A stretch of DNA of 54,029 nt from Rhodothermales bacterium. Lineage in GTDB: Bacteria; Bacteroidota; Rhodothermia; Rhodothermales; Bin80. The notes beneath the pieces were generated by a model. That model saw nothing but the letters and a program-made list of their open reading frames with translations. It made no database searches and was not told the DNA's origin. This document shows, in pieces, positions 35,773 through 44,666 of this stretch; position 1 is the first letter of the stretch; every line of letters starts with the position of its first letter. The position numbers were made by a program, and so were the translations under genes. Location of the stretch: the NCBI GenBank assembly GCA_022821385.1, contig JAJEDR010000093.1, positions 1-54,029 of the forward strand. The letters are read 5' to 3'.

Positions 35773-37354
35773 GTCGCTTTTCGCGGCATTCGTAAAGCCG
35801 GTCATTTTCGATGATATCGAGTTTGTCCTTGTCCTCTAGTGCGTTGATGTCTCGAGTAACGAGGAGCCCCGGAATGTGAAGCGCCAACATGTCGTCACGC
35901 CCTCTCATAGAGGTTGTTGCATCGATAATCGTATGGCCGTAAATGCGCCGCATACCTAGGGATGCATTGTTGTACGAATCGATTGTCGAGATTTCTGTGA
36001 TCCATGTAAAGTGCGGTAAATGATAATCAAGCAAGGCATCCTTTAGCTCATCACAGGCAGATCCCTCTAAAAGGTGGCGACGGTACCCCGCAGCAGAGGT
36101 CAAGTATGTCCGCAAAACAATCTGATCAGAAGTGTACGCTACCTGCAAGTCGTCCAGTAGTCGTTCGTTGACTGGAAGTCCGAATTCCTCCAGTTTCTGT
36201 CGGATTGTCTGTAGGTTCCCCACAATGCTGCTAATTCGATCCTCGGCGGCTCGCTCTGCCGCTGCGGCTGTGGAAAAAACCCTTGTGGACATCAGGGCTA
36301 CAGCGAAAACAGCGTGACATTGTACATTAAGCTCGACCGTGCCTTCAGGCGCATTGCATTTGATTGTATCCTCGGTAAAGGAGTATTCGTTGCTGGCACT
36401 AGAAGACATGGGAAGCCACCTGTAGGGCCCGCGTTGGTCGTCATGGACGATATAGGCCGGTACATAATCGATAGCATCTTTTGTGGGGTTGTTCTGCTTG
36501 GCAAAGACGCGACCTACGACAGTAACAGCATGACCCAGTGTTTGGTCGGGAGTGCTCAGGCCCAGAATTACGGGAATGCCGGAGTCCACGTACGGGAGGA
36601 TGTCGCGACCGATGTCTAATCCGCTAAAACAAAGTGGCTGGTAACCGGCTTCACTGATCCCGCGAATCATTCGCTCCGAAGTAAGGAAGTCCGATCCGGC
36701 AGGAAGAGACACTGCCTCACTGGAAGTCGTGGGCTTAGCGAACTTGGTGATGTCCGCTACGGAGGCCCAGTTATAACCATGTCGTGCATGCATGTGCCGC
36801 ATACCAGTCCAAATGGCTACTTGAGCACATGCGCCCACACGTGCGTCTTGCTGGAGAAAGGATGCACCGGTGACGGTCAGGTTAACCCCTAATAGATTAG
36901 CGGAGAATTCTGCACGGCACGTAACGCTTGATTCCATGTCAAATTTACCGTGGACTCGTCCGGTGAGAATTGTTCTGCCAATTGGAGCGGTTGGCAACGG
37001 TCGAATAACACAAAAACCGCAATACGTTGTGTTTGAGCAATCATGAATCGCACGGATCCTTTCTGAAGACAAGGGTCTCTGAAATAACAGAGCTATGTCA
37101 CCCGAAAAAAAATGGACGCGCTTGCAGTGGCGATCATGGTCCCGGAAAGTCCGGGCATAGAAATGCCAATAATCTTCCGAATAGTCGCGGTCGATGTATC
37201 GGTCTTCGAGGACATAGCACTCCGTACAGAGTACTTTGAGATGTCGGATTATATTATTGACTGCAGGAGGGGGCTTTGGGCCACCGAGTACAATGGCTAA
37301 ACTTGTCCACGCCTCCTCACTATCAAGCTGCTCCACGGAATAGGTGATCTTCAT
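35753..37354 (-). CDS. Papain/C39-like cysteine protease next to the ubiquitin-like operon
   Basis: The 533-residue protein has a papain-fold signature in its middle: Cys176 in QQDARVGACAQVAIW (Gln168/169 may form the oxyanion hole), His275 in LGHAVTVVG and Asp305/306 in YIVHDDQRGPY. The spacing and the GHAVTVVG motif match C39-like peptidases. The N-terminal ~165 and C-terminal ~190 residues are unrecognised. There is no signal peptide, so it is cytoplasmic. It converges on the E1 gene and lies 55 nt downstream of the 64-residue gene on its strand. A role as second deconjugating enzyme or as effector protease is inference. Confidence 0.72.
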   Translation of the reverse strand: MKITYSVEQLDSEEAWTSLAIVLGGPKPPPAVNNIIRHLKVLCTECYVLEDRYIDRDYSEDYWHFYARTFRDHDRHCKRVHFFSGDIALLFQRPLSSERIRAIHDCSNTTYCGFCVIRPLPTAPIGRTILTGRVHGKFDMESSVTCRAEFSANLLGVNLTVTGASFLQQDARVGACAQVAIWTGMRHMHARHGYNWASVADITKFAKPTTSSEAVSLPAGSDFLTSERMIRGISEAGYQPLCFSGLDIGRDILPYVDSGIPVILGLSTPDQTLGHAVTVVGRVFAKQNNPTKDAIDYVPAYIVHDDQRGPYRWLPMSSSASNEYSFTEDTIKCNAPEGTVELNVQCHAVFAVALMSTRVFSTAAAAERAAEDRISSIVGNLQTIRQKLEEFGLPVNERLLDDLQVAYTSDQIVLRTYLTSAAGYRRHLLEGSACDELKDALLDYHLPHFTWITEISTIDSYNNASLGMRRIYGHTIIDATTSMRGRDDMLALHIPGLLVTRDINALEDKDKLDIIENDRLYECREKRLNSHSV

Positions 37355-37409
37355 TATACGTAAACCACCTACAGAAAGTAGCTACCGCAGACACTAGCAA
37401 TCCAGATGC

Positions 37410-37604
37410 TCATCGCCAAGCGAATTTTCGAGTTTGCTGCGCCGCCTTGATGGTCTTCTCTTGGCTTTTCTCAATATTCTGGACCGCCGTGTCGCTGATT
37501 GTGAGCGTAACATCAACTTTGCTGGCAGAAATCGTTTTTCTCTTTGAGACGCCCGTGTCCTCTTGAGAACCAGGGTTTCCTCCGCGCGGTTGTGAGCTAG
37601 CCAT
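37410..37604 (-). CDS. 64-residue protein upstream of the cysteine protease
   Basis: The protein has a disordered N-terminus (SSQPRGGNPGSQEDTGVS) followed by a segment with SASKVDVTLTISDTAVQNIE and a basic helical tail (KTIKAAQQTRKFAWR). ATG 37604 is a normal start. It precedes the protease gene by 55 nt on the same strand and is probably in the same operon. No family is recognised. A substrate, inhibitor or small partner of the protease are possibilities. Confidence 0.5.
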   Translation of the reverse strand: MASSQPRGGNPGSQEDTGVSKRKTISASKVDVTLTISDTAVQNIEKSQEKTIKAAQQTRKFAWR

Positions 37605-37800
37605 GGTGACCCTCTGGATTCGTGCCTTGTCGATGGTGCATAGGTGTAACTAAGGACATAAAATGATGGATTAGCAATGTTGCTCCTGCGATTCAGCCCG
37701 AACCTACGATATCGCAGCTAAGATGTTCATGAGCGATAGAAGCACCAAAGCATCCCAGTGCACATGTTCTGGGTTATGAAGCAACATGCGATCGCTGGTT

Positions 37801-38262
37801 CTATCTCGCGTTTGCCCAACCAACAGGCAGCAGTTCTGCCTGTTCAAGCACTGTTTTGGTGGCTTTCTCCTGTTTGTCTGGCGGATAAATCCTTCGCAGA
37901 ACCCGCCTTACTAAGCAAACGTCGGAGCTGGGCGCGTACGTTCCCTTGCAACGAATAGTCAATAATAACGTTGGCTTGTACGGTCCTTACCAGCTCACAG
38001 GCAGTGTCACAAAGCGTTTCATTGTATCGTCGCGAGCATTGGCCTCCCGCATCTCGTGCACAAGCTGGATCAGTTTCTCGACAATCTGTACCGTCTCTAC
38101 ACCACGGTTCTTGTAGTGCCGTGTAGTCCGCTCCAGCATGTCAGCAACCGAGTGGGCATGAACGAATTCTTTCACTGCTGCGTCGTGAGTTTGCTTTTCA
38201 GAAGCTTCTGCAATAATTCTACCGCAAGGTTCGGGCGCTATCTTGCCCCTCGTTGTTCGCAT
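37801..38262 (-). pseudogene. hsdR: Decayed 3' end of a type I restriction hsdR gene
   Basis: Three minus-strand pieces in different frames read like the HsdR C-terminus in order: HYKNRGVETVQIVEKLIQLV with HEMREANARD (to ~38010); then [20 protein letters not shown] with VRAQLRRLL (~37985-37905); then [20 protein letters not shown] (to TAG 37801-37803). HsdR normally carries ~30 residues between the first two pieces; these are missing. At least one deletion and one frameshift have destroyed the gene, and no hsdM or hsdS is present in the window. Confidence 0.75.
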
Positions 38263-38363
38263 TCATTATATAGTGCTTGCCCGAAAATACCTATTCTCGG
38301 GCAAACACTATTTAATCCTCATTGGAGTAGTTTTGATTGCTGCGGAATACCACACACCATAAA

Positions 38364-39509
38364 GTGCGAGACATAAAAGGTTTTCTCATTGTTCGACTGT
38401 CCTTCTTCTGTGTCACACTCCTAGCTGCCTGTACAGATACAGGGCCTGCACAGGAAAGGGGCAAAACAGACTTGATTACACTGGAGGAAATTCTTCGCTT
38501 GGGTGATGAGTCCGCTGGCGACACAATCCTTTTCGGGTCTATTTCTCAAATCGTGGTCAATGGGCGCGGTGACATCATTGTGGCAGAGAATAATCCCTTC
38601 TTGATCCACTCGCTTGGATCGGACGGTTCCTACCTGGGCTCAGTGGGAGGGCAGGGGCAAGGACCGGGGGAGTATCTATATTTTGTGGGCCCGGTCATCG
38701 GGTCAGCGGATTCCGTGTATCTTTGGGAATTGTTGACGAACCGGGTTCTTATCTATGATCCTGATGACTTTTCTTGGGTGCGCAGTATTGAAGTGGGGGA
38801 TGACGGTGAGAAGCAAGTTAGTTCACTTATAGGCGTCATTGAAAATGGATTCATCGTGGGGAAGAGCCTGCCTCCTTTCTTGGAGTCCGACAACGGTTTA
38901 TGGAGCATAAATGACGATTATCATTACGAATTGACAAAAGTCAACTCGAATGGGAACTTCGAAGCGGATCTTTTTGGCACGGTGGCAGCAGGTGAGATGA
39001 TTTATAACATCCAAGAGAACCGAGGTTTGAATTTTATCTCTGTTCCATTTGCTAGATCACCAGCCTGGGCAGTCGGCCCTGATGATATGCTTTACTACGG
39101 CTGGAGCGATGCAATCGAAATAACGCTCGTATCTGCTGACAGATCAACTCGCGAGGTAATCAGCTATGGGCATGATCCGGTACCCATTACAGAGGCAGAA
39201 ATGGAAGAAGAACAGCCGGAAGATGCATTGTTTCGGGAGATATTGGCTGCCCATGAGCCTCATGAGACCAAGCCAGCGTTTCAAACCTTTGTGGTGGATG
39301 AAATGGGCCACGTGTGGATAAAGCTCAGTACTCGAGAAGATGCGGTTCAGGCGGAATGGTTGATCCTGAATCGGGAATCTCAAGCAGTGGGTAGTGCTAC
39401 ATTGCCGGTTGCCGTGAACCTTGAGATGATTCGAGACGGCTACGCCTATGGCAGGTACCAAGAGAGGGGCGAAGCTCCGATGGTTGTGGTATACGAGATC
39501 CAAGAGTGA
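38364..39509 (+). CDS. 6-bladed beta-propeller lipoprotein
   Basis: From GTG 38364 the product is 381 residues (TTG 38337 is possible). The signal peptide ends in the lipobox LLAAC. Repeated blades follow, e.g. ISQIVVNGRGDIIVAENNPF, GSYLGSVGGQGQGPGEYLYF and VFVDEMGHVWIK-like elements. The GxGPGEF-type motif identifies the 6-bladed propeller family common in Bacteroidota and Rhodothermota, usually anchored in the envelope with unknown ligands. It is likely a single-gene unit. Its neighbours are decayed genes on both sides. Confidence 0.82.
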   Translation: MRDIKGFLIVRLSFFCVTLLAACTDTGPAQERGKTDLITLEEILRLGDESAGDTILFGSISQIVVNGRGDIIVAENNPFLIHSLGSDGSYLGSVGGQGQGPGEYLYFVGPVIGSADSVYLWELLTNRVLIYDPDDFSWVRSIEVGDDGEKQVSSLIGVIENGFIVGKSLPPFLESDNGLWSINDDYHYELTKVNSNGNFEADLFGTVAAGEMIYNIQENRGLNFISVPFARSPAWAVGPDDMLYYGWSDAIEITLVSADRSTREVISYGHDPVPITEAEMEEEQPEDALFREILAAHEPHETKPAFQTFVVDEMGHVWIKLSTREDAVQAEWLILNRESQAVGSATLPVAVNLEMIRDGYAYGRYQERGEAPMVVVYEIQE

Positions 39510-39656
39510 TCAGCAACGCCCATTGCGATGACAGCTTGACTTCTCTGGAGGCAATCTGCATACATAGCTCAACGGCTCCTTCGTACAGCTCTGCTCCATT
39601 CCGTTTGCGATCTCTGCTATTCGGTAGTACTTCTTATTGGACGGAGAAATGGTTTA

Positions 39657-40085
39657 GTGGATGAAAACCCATGGCTATTCCTCAGCAACGCCCAAGTGCC
39701 CAAGCATACTGCCGACGAAGAAGGTTTAGAAAGGGTTACCCAGGGCGTCATATCAGCTGTCTCCAGGCGATCCAATCGTGCCAGGGGTACGAGATCAATA
39801 CTCCTGGAAAGAATGTCACGGCAAAATCAGGACTCAGCTGCGAGGATTATTAAGCGGTTGGGACAGTTGGATAAAGATCGGGTTATAAGTATCGGTAGAT
39901 GATCGAGGATCGGCGGCACATACGAGCCAGAATGTTATGTCTGTGAGCGCACGCAGATAGACATTCGGACGACACAAAACAAATTCGAGCGGATAATCTG
40001 CGTTAGCCCAGGCCAGATGAAGGCGGCCGCAAATAAACTAGGTTTCGGGATTGAAGCAACTGCACGACGCGAAGCGTTGGCTTGA
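39657..40085 (+). pseudogene. Unknown gene interrupted by an in-frame TGA
   Basis: GTG 39657 opens a frame with a charged helical segment (SILLERMSRQNQDSAARIIK) that stops at TGA 39900-39902. Reading on in the same frame gives IGGTYEPECYVCERTQIDIR, a CxxC pair, then CVSPGQMKAAANKLGFGIEA and a stop at 40083-40085. The two parts together would be a ~142-residue protein with a zinc-like C-terminal domain. I do not recognise the family. A nonsense mutation is the simplest reading. Confidence 0.45.
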
Positions 40086-40198
40086 GCCAATTCCTAGATC
40101 CGGGTAATGTCACGCAAGTTCCCGCATAACACGAGTGCTAGGTATATCATTCCTTTCTTAACTTGTGTGTCATTCTAGGTCAGTTACCCAAGAAGGGT

Positions 40199-41923
40199 AT
40201 GCATCGTAAAAATGTACATGTAGCTCGCTCCCAGGAGGTGCAGGATGCGATTGTAGTAGGGTCTGGTATCAGTGGAGGGTTTGCTGCAAAAGAGCTTACT
40301 GAGGGTGGACTGAATGTTCTCCTGTTGGAGCGCGGGCGCGATCTGAAGCATGGGTCGGGATATATTACTGAACACTTGGATATCTGGGAATTTCCCGCTC
40401 GCAACAGTAAAGGTTCACGCAGACATCGTGAGCGGTACGCCATCCAGTCACGCACGTATGCATTTGGTGAGCATACCGAACATTTTTTTATAGATGACAG
40501 CGAAAATCCTTATGTGGAAGCCGATCCATTTACCTGGATCAGGGCGGATGTAGTTGGAGGGCGGTCACTGCTGTGGGCGCGCCAGTGCTACCGCTGGAGT
40601 GCAATGGATTTTGAGGCAAATGCACGAGACGGTACGGGTATTGATTGGCCCATTCGGTATGAGGATATTGCGCCTTGGTATGATCATGTGGAGCGGTTTG
40701 CAGGCATCACAGGTCAACCTGAAGGTCTTGCACAGTGTCCTGATGGGGTTTTTCTGCCTCCTATGGCTCTCAATTGGGGAGAAGAACGTGTGCGCGAGGC
40801 AATAGCTACGCACTTTGATGATAGATTACTGACGATAGGACGGGCCGCCGTTCTCACGCAGCCGCATAATGGGCGCGCTGCCTGCCACTATTGTGAATCA
40901 TGCTATAGGGGATGCTCGGCAGGTGCGTATTTTAGTAGCCAAAGCGCAACTCTGCCCGCCGCTTTTGCAACGGGTAGACTGACATTGCAACCGGAAAGTA
41001 TTGTACATAGCGTGATCTATGACGAAGAAGAAGGCAAGGCAACCGGTGTTCGATATATAGACCGTACCACAGGAGCCGTACGTGAGGCTTATGCCCGCGT
41101 CATCTTCCTTTGTGCTTCTGCATTGGGCACTACGCAGATCATGCTGAATTCCCAATCCTCACGGTTCCCCCAAGGCCTCGCCAATGACAGTGGAGTATTG
41201 GGGCACTACCTGATGGATCACCATATGGAGGTTGGTGCCCGAGGAGAGCTACCGGGAGGCGAAGACAGGTACTTCCAGGGTATTCGTCCCAACGGCATTT
41301 ATATACCTCGTTTTCGGAATCTGCCTGGGGCAACGCAGCGCAGCGACTATCTTCGTGGTTTCGGGTACCAGGGAGGCGCAACACGGAGTTCCTGGGATCG
41401 TCCGGTTTCGGGATTTGGAGCGTCACTCAAGTCAACCTTAAGACGACCGGGTCCCTGGGTGATGGGACTGGAGGGATTCGGAGAAGCACTGCCTAGGTAC
41501 GACAATTATGTAACTCTGGATGAATCAACCAAAGATGCATGGGGCATGCCCGTTCTTCGTATTCATTACAGATGGGGCGAGAACGTGCTCGCCATGCGCG
41601 AAGACATGAAGCAGTCGGCAGCAGAAATGCTTGATGCCGCGGGGGCAACGAACATAGAGACGTATGATAACTATACGGGAGAGGGTCTAGGAGCTGAGCC
41701 TGGTCTGGCAATCCATGAAATGGGTACCGCCCGGATGGGCCGAGATCCAAAGACCAGTATATTGAATGCACATAACCAGTGCCACGCAATCCCGAATGTC
41801 TTTGTAACTGATGGGGCATGCATGACCTCTTCTGCATGCCAGAACCCGTCAATCACATATATGGCCCTGACTGCAAGGGCAGCAAATTATGCAATAGAGG
41901 AACTAAAGCGAATGAATCTTTGA
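40199..41923 (+). CDS. GMC-family FAD oxidoreductase
   Basis: From ATG 40199 the product is 574 residues; TTG 40163 would add 12. The Rossmann FAD motif AIVVGSGISGGFAAKEL lies near residue 18. It is followed by VGGRSLLWARQCYRW, a CxxCxxGC-like cluster (CHYCESCYRGCSAGAY) and the C-terminal HEMGTARMG and PSITYMALTARAA segments. Such enzymes oxidise sugar or polyol hydroxyls, often to keto-sugars, with electrons passed to cytochromes. The stop overlaps the next start as TGATG, and the next gene encodes the small subunit expected for gluconate 2-dehydrogenase-type complexes. Confidence 0.92.
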   Translation: MHRKNVHVARSQEVQDAIVVGSGISGGFAAKELTEGGLNVLLLERGRDLKHGSGYITEHLDIWEFPARNSKGSRRHRERYAIQSRTYAFGEHTEHFFIDDSENPYVEADPFTWIRADVVGGRSLLWARQCYRWSAMDFEANARDGTGIDWPIRYEDIAPWYDHVERFAGITGQPEGLAQCPDGVFLPPMALNWGEERVREAIATHFDDRLLTIGRAAVLTQPHNGRAACHYCESCYRGCSAGAYFSSQSATLPAAFATGRLTLQPESIVHSVIYDEEEGKATGVRYIDRTTGAVREAYARVIFLCASALGTTQIMLNSQSSRFPQGLANDSGVLGHYLMDHHMEVGARGELPGGEDRYFQGIRPNGIYIPRFRNLPGATQRSDYLRGFGYQGGATRSSWDRPVSGFGASLKSTLRRPGPWVMGLEGFGEALPRYDNYVTLDESTKDAWGMPVLRIHYRWGENVLAMREDMKQSAAEMLDAAGATNIETYDNYTGEGLGAEPGLAIHEMGTARMGRDPKTSILNAHNQCHAIPNVFVTDGACMTSSACQNPSITYMALTARAANYAIEELKRMNL

Positions 41924-42498
41924 TGGATCGAAGGACTGCCATACATCGAATTGGTATACTGATGGGAGGGACGCTTTCAGCGTCCACGATCGCAGGGGTA
42001 TTGGGAGGGTGCACCAGTGGGACGACTGGGGATATGCCTTTCAAGGCTCGCACCCTGACACGAGGACGCGATGAACTTGTTGCGACGCTTTCCGAGTTGA
42101 TCATCCCCGAAACAGATACACCAGGAGCACGAGCAGCTGGTGTGCATGAGTTTATTGACAATATGCTTACCGACTGGTATGACGAGTCCGAAGTTGACGA
42201 GTTTCTGGCGGGATTGACAGATGTAGAACGACGTGCTCAGGAAAGGGGAGAGCAGCCGTTTACGGATTTGGACATGGGCATACAGGTTGAAATTCTAACA
42301 CAAATGGAGGCGGAAGCAGAGGCACGGAGCGAAAATGGAGATACAGAAACCCCACCATTCTTTCGGACCATAAAATCATTGACGCTATTCGGTTATTACA
42401 CCTCCGAAGTAGGAGCCACACAGGAATTGCGTGTGAATCCCATGGGAGTCTACAGAGCGGATATTCCGTTCGATGAAATCGGCCGTGCATGGGCTTGA
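41923..42498 (+). CDS. Gluconate 2-dehydrogenase subunit 3-like protein
   Basis: ATG 41923 sits in a TGATG overlap with the GMC gene, which fixes the start. The 191-residue protein begins with a Tat-like DRRTAIHRIG, a hydrophobic stretch and a lipobox GGC. It then has the subunit 3 signature ELVATLSELIIPETDTPGAR and the typical end TLFGYYTSEVGATQEL. Subunit 3 is thought to escort the folded GMC partner through the Tat pathway and hold it at the membrane. Confidence 0.9.
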   Translation: MDRRTAIHRIGILMGGTLSASTIAGVLGGCTSGTTGDMPFKARTLTRGRDELVATLSELIIPETDTPGARAAGVHEFIDNMLTDWYDESEVDEFLAGLTDVERRAQERGEQPFTDLDMGIQVEILTQMEAEAEARSENGDTETPPFFRTIKSLTLFGYYTSEVGATQELRVNPMGVYRADIPFDEIGRAWA

Positions 42499-42543
42499 AT
42501 GAGTATATTCCCTCCTGGTCATCCAACTAAGAAGTTTTCTTTT

Positions 42544-43407
42544 ATGAATAGACGAACATTTATTAAATCCTCTGTTGCTGTTCCGGCGGCGGTTGGGGTA
42601 CTTGCTGGCTGTGCGCCAGAGGCAGAACCCGAGGCAGAGGCACCCGCAACAGCTGCAACTCGCTCGCTCGAACGGATTGGCGTACAGCTGTACACGGTTA
42701 GATATCTCTTGGAAAACGACTACGAAGGAACTCTCCGGGCAGTGGCTGATGCCGGATATGATGAGGTAGAAACCGTATGGGACGACGAACGGAATCCAGA
42801 TGATATTCGCGCGCTTCTCGATGAATTAGGGCTTGCAGCCCCGTCAACGCATGTGCCAATTGAGGCACTCAAGACGAACCTTCCGAGCGTTATAGACGCA
42901 GCGCAGCGCCTAGGTCACTCCTATATCGTTTGTCCCTGGCTCGCAGAGGATGAACGTACGATGGCACATTATCGGGATCATGTGGCCTTATTCAATGAGG
43001 TAGGTGCGGCATGTCGGGAGGCGGGTATACAATTTGCCTATCACAATCATGAATTTGAGTTCGAGCCTGACGAAGACGGCGTGATCCCTTATGACTTCAT
43101 GCTTGACGAAATGGACCCGGATCTAGTCAAGATGGAACTGGATCTGTACTGGATCGCCTATGCGAACCGCAGTATCAGCGAGTACTTTCAGCGTGATCCT
43201 GGGCGGTATCCACTATGCCATATCAAGGACATGGGTCCTGATCGCGGTATGGTGCCAGTTGGTGAGGGGCAAATTGATTTTGCCGCGATACTGGCAGAAA
43301 GTGTAACAGCTGGACTGAGGCATTACTTCGTTGAGCATGATCATCCAGAAGATGCGCTGGCTAGCATTCAGACAAGTATTACTCACTTAAGATCACTGAC
43401 ATTTTAG
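42544..43407 (+). CDS. Exported sugar phosphate isomerase/epimerase-like TIM barrel protein
   Basis: ATG 42544 gives a 287-residue protein with a Tat motif (MNRRTFIKSS), a hydrophobic stretch and a lipobox (VLAGC). The AP endonuclease 2-like barrel follows: IGVQLYTVRYLLENDYEGTL, VAYHNHEFEF-like YHNHEFEFEP, ELDLYWIAYA and HIKDMGP. The metal ligands of the family (His in YHNHEFE, Asp in LDLYW, His in CHIKD, Glu in VEHD) are present. Related enzymes isomerise keto-sugars or dehydrate 3-keto-glycosides. It follows subunit 3 in the operon. Confidence 0.88.
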   Translation: MNRRTFIKSSVAVPAAVGVLAGCAPEAEPEAEAPATAATRSLERIGVQLYTVRYLLENDYEGTLRAVADAGYDEVETVWDDERNPDDIRALLDELGLAAPSTHVPIEALKTNLPSVIDAAQRLGHSYIVCPWLAEDERTMAHYRDHVALFNEVGAACREAGIQFAYHNHEFEFEPDEDGVIPYDFMLDEMDPDLVKMELDLYWIAYANRSISEYFQRDPGRYPLCHIKDMGPDRGMVPVGEGQIDFAAILAESVTAGLRHYFVEHDHPEDALASIQTSITHLRSLTF

Positions 43408-44571
43408 ATGGGTTTGGGCAGAAGGCTTAGATATGGTATGGTCGGTGGAGGCCCTGGCGCCTTCATTGGTAATGTGCATCGGATGGCCGCTGCACTTGAC
43501 GGAACAATGGAATTGGTTGCAGGGGCATTCTCCGCCGATCCGGCACGCTCCAAGGAGCAGGGAAAAGCACTAGGACTTGATCCAGAGCGGTCATATGCGT
43601 CTTTTTCAGCAATGGCGGAGGCGGAGGCTGCGCGAGAAGACGGGATTGATTTTGTATCAATTGTCACGCCGAACCACATGCATTTTCCCGTTGCCAAGAC
43701 ATTCCTGGAAGCGGGTTTTCATGTGGTCTGCGATAAACCGATGACCAATACACTGGAAGATGCGGAGTCGCTCTGTCATTTGGCACGCAAGCATGATCGT
43801 GTGTTCGCGTTGACACACAACTACACCGGATATCCCATGGTGAAGCAGGCGCGTGCAATGGTTCAGGAAGGCAAGATTGGGGCGGTGCGCAAGATTGTTG
43901 TTGAATACCCGCAGGGATGGCTTGCCACTCCGCTTGAGCGTTCAGGACACAAACAAGCCGATTGGCGGACCGATCCTAAGCGCGCGGGTGCTGGTGCCTT
44001 GGGAGATATAGGGTCCCATGCAGAAAATCTTGCCCGTTACATCACGGGACTGGAGCTGGAAGCTTTATGCGCTGATGTGACGACCTTCGTTGAAGGGCGG
44101 ATCATTGATGATGATGTCAACATGCTGGTACATTATCGGGGAGGGGCGCGAGGAGTACTGCATGCCTCTCAGGTGTCAATCGGGGAGGAGAACAATCTGA
44201 ATATCCGGGTACATGGCGAAACAGGGTCGCTTCAGTGGTTTCAGGAGCATCCCAATTGGTTGTATTACCGGGAGCTCAGTGGGCCTGAACAGGTATTTAA
44301 GCGCGGCAATGACTACTTAGCGGCAGCAGCACAGCACAGTTCGCGTCTTCCCAGTGGTCATCCAGAAGCATTTCTAGAAGCATTTGCAAATATTTATTTG
44401 AATGCTGGAAGAACGATTGCCGCCCGTATGTCTGGTCAAACCCCAGATCCCGAAGACCTAGATTATCCGAGTGTGCAGGATGGCGCCAGAGGCGTACATT
44501 TTATCCTTACGGCATTGAAGAGTGGAAGAGAGCGGGGGTGGGTTGATGCTGCATATACGCCGCCTGCTTGA
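43408..44571 (+). CDS. Gfo/Idh/MocA-family NAD(P)-dependent oxidoreductase
   Basis: The 387-residue protein starts directly after the previous stop. The nucleotide-binding motif is [15 protein letters not shown], followed by [20 protein letters not shown] and CDKPMTNTL, the catalytic-lysine motif. A segment with [16 protein letters not shown] holds the conserved His. No signal peptide is seen, so it is cytoplasmic, unlike its neighbours. It probably oxidises or reduces a sugar hydroxyl at C3. It belongs to the same operon. Confidence 0.92.
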   Translation: MGLGRRLRYGMVGGGPGAFIGNVHRMAAALDGTMELVAGAFSADPARSKEQGKALGLDPERSYASFSAMAEAEAAREDGIDFVSIVTPNHMHFPVAKTFLEAGFHVVCDKPMTNTLEDAESLCHLARKHDRVFALTHNYTGYPMVKQARAMVQEGKIGAVRKIVVEYPQGWLATPLERSGHKQADWRTDPKRAGAGALGDIGSHAENLARYITGLELEALCADVTTFVEGRIIDDDVNMLVHYRGGARGVLHASQVSIGEENNLNIRVHGETGSLQWFQEHPNWLYYRELSGPEQVFKRGNDYLAAAAQHSSRLPSGHPEAFLEAFANIYLNAGRTIAARMSGQTPDPEDLDYPSVQDGARGVHFILTALKSGRERGWVDAAYTPPA

Positions 44572-44666
44572 GATCAATAGATCTGCATTGTCATTTTGCT
44601 TACGGCATGAGTACGCTGATCTAGCAGCGTTAGCATTTTTCTAAATTCATTCATCAAACGATTTCT

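Noticed and set aside
38056-38376. Plus-strand frame opposite the hsdR remnant
   Set aside because: It is antisense to recognisable HsdR sequence and has no features of its own.
10577-39902. Alternative genetic code or stop-codon recoding
   Set aside because: Interrupted genes show different stops (TAA 10577, TAG 32820, TGA 39900), and all large intact genes use all three as terminators. Decay or sequence error fits better.
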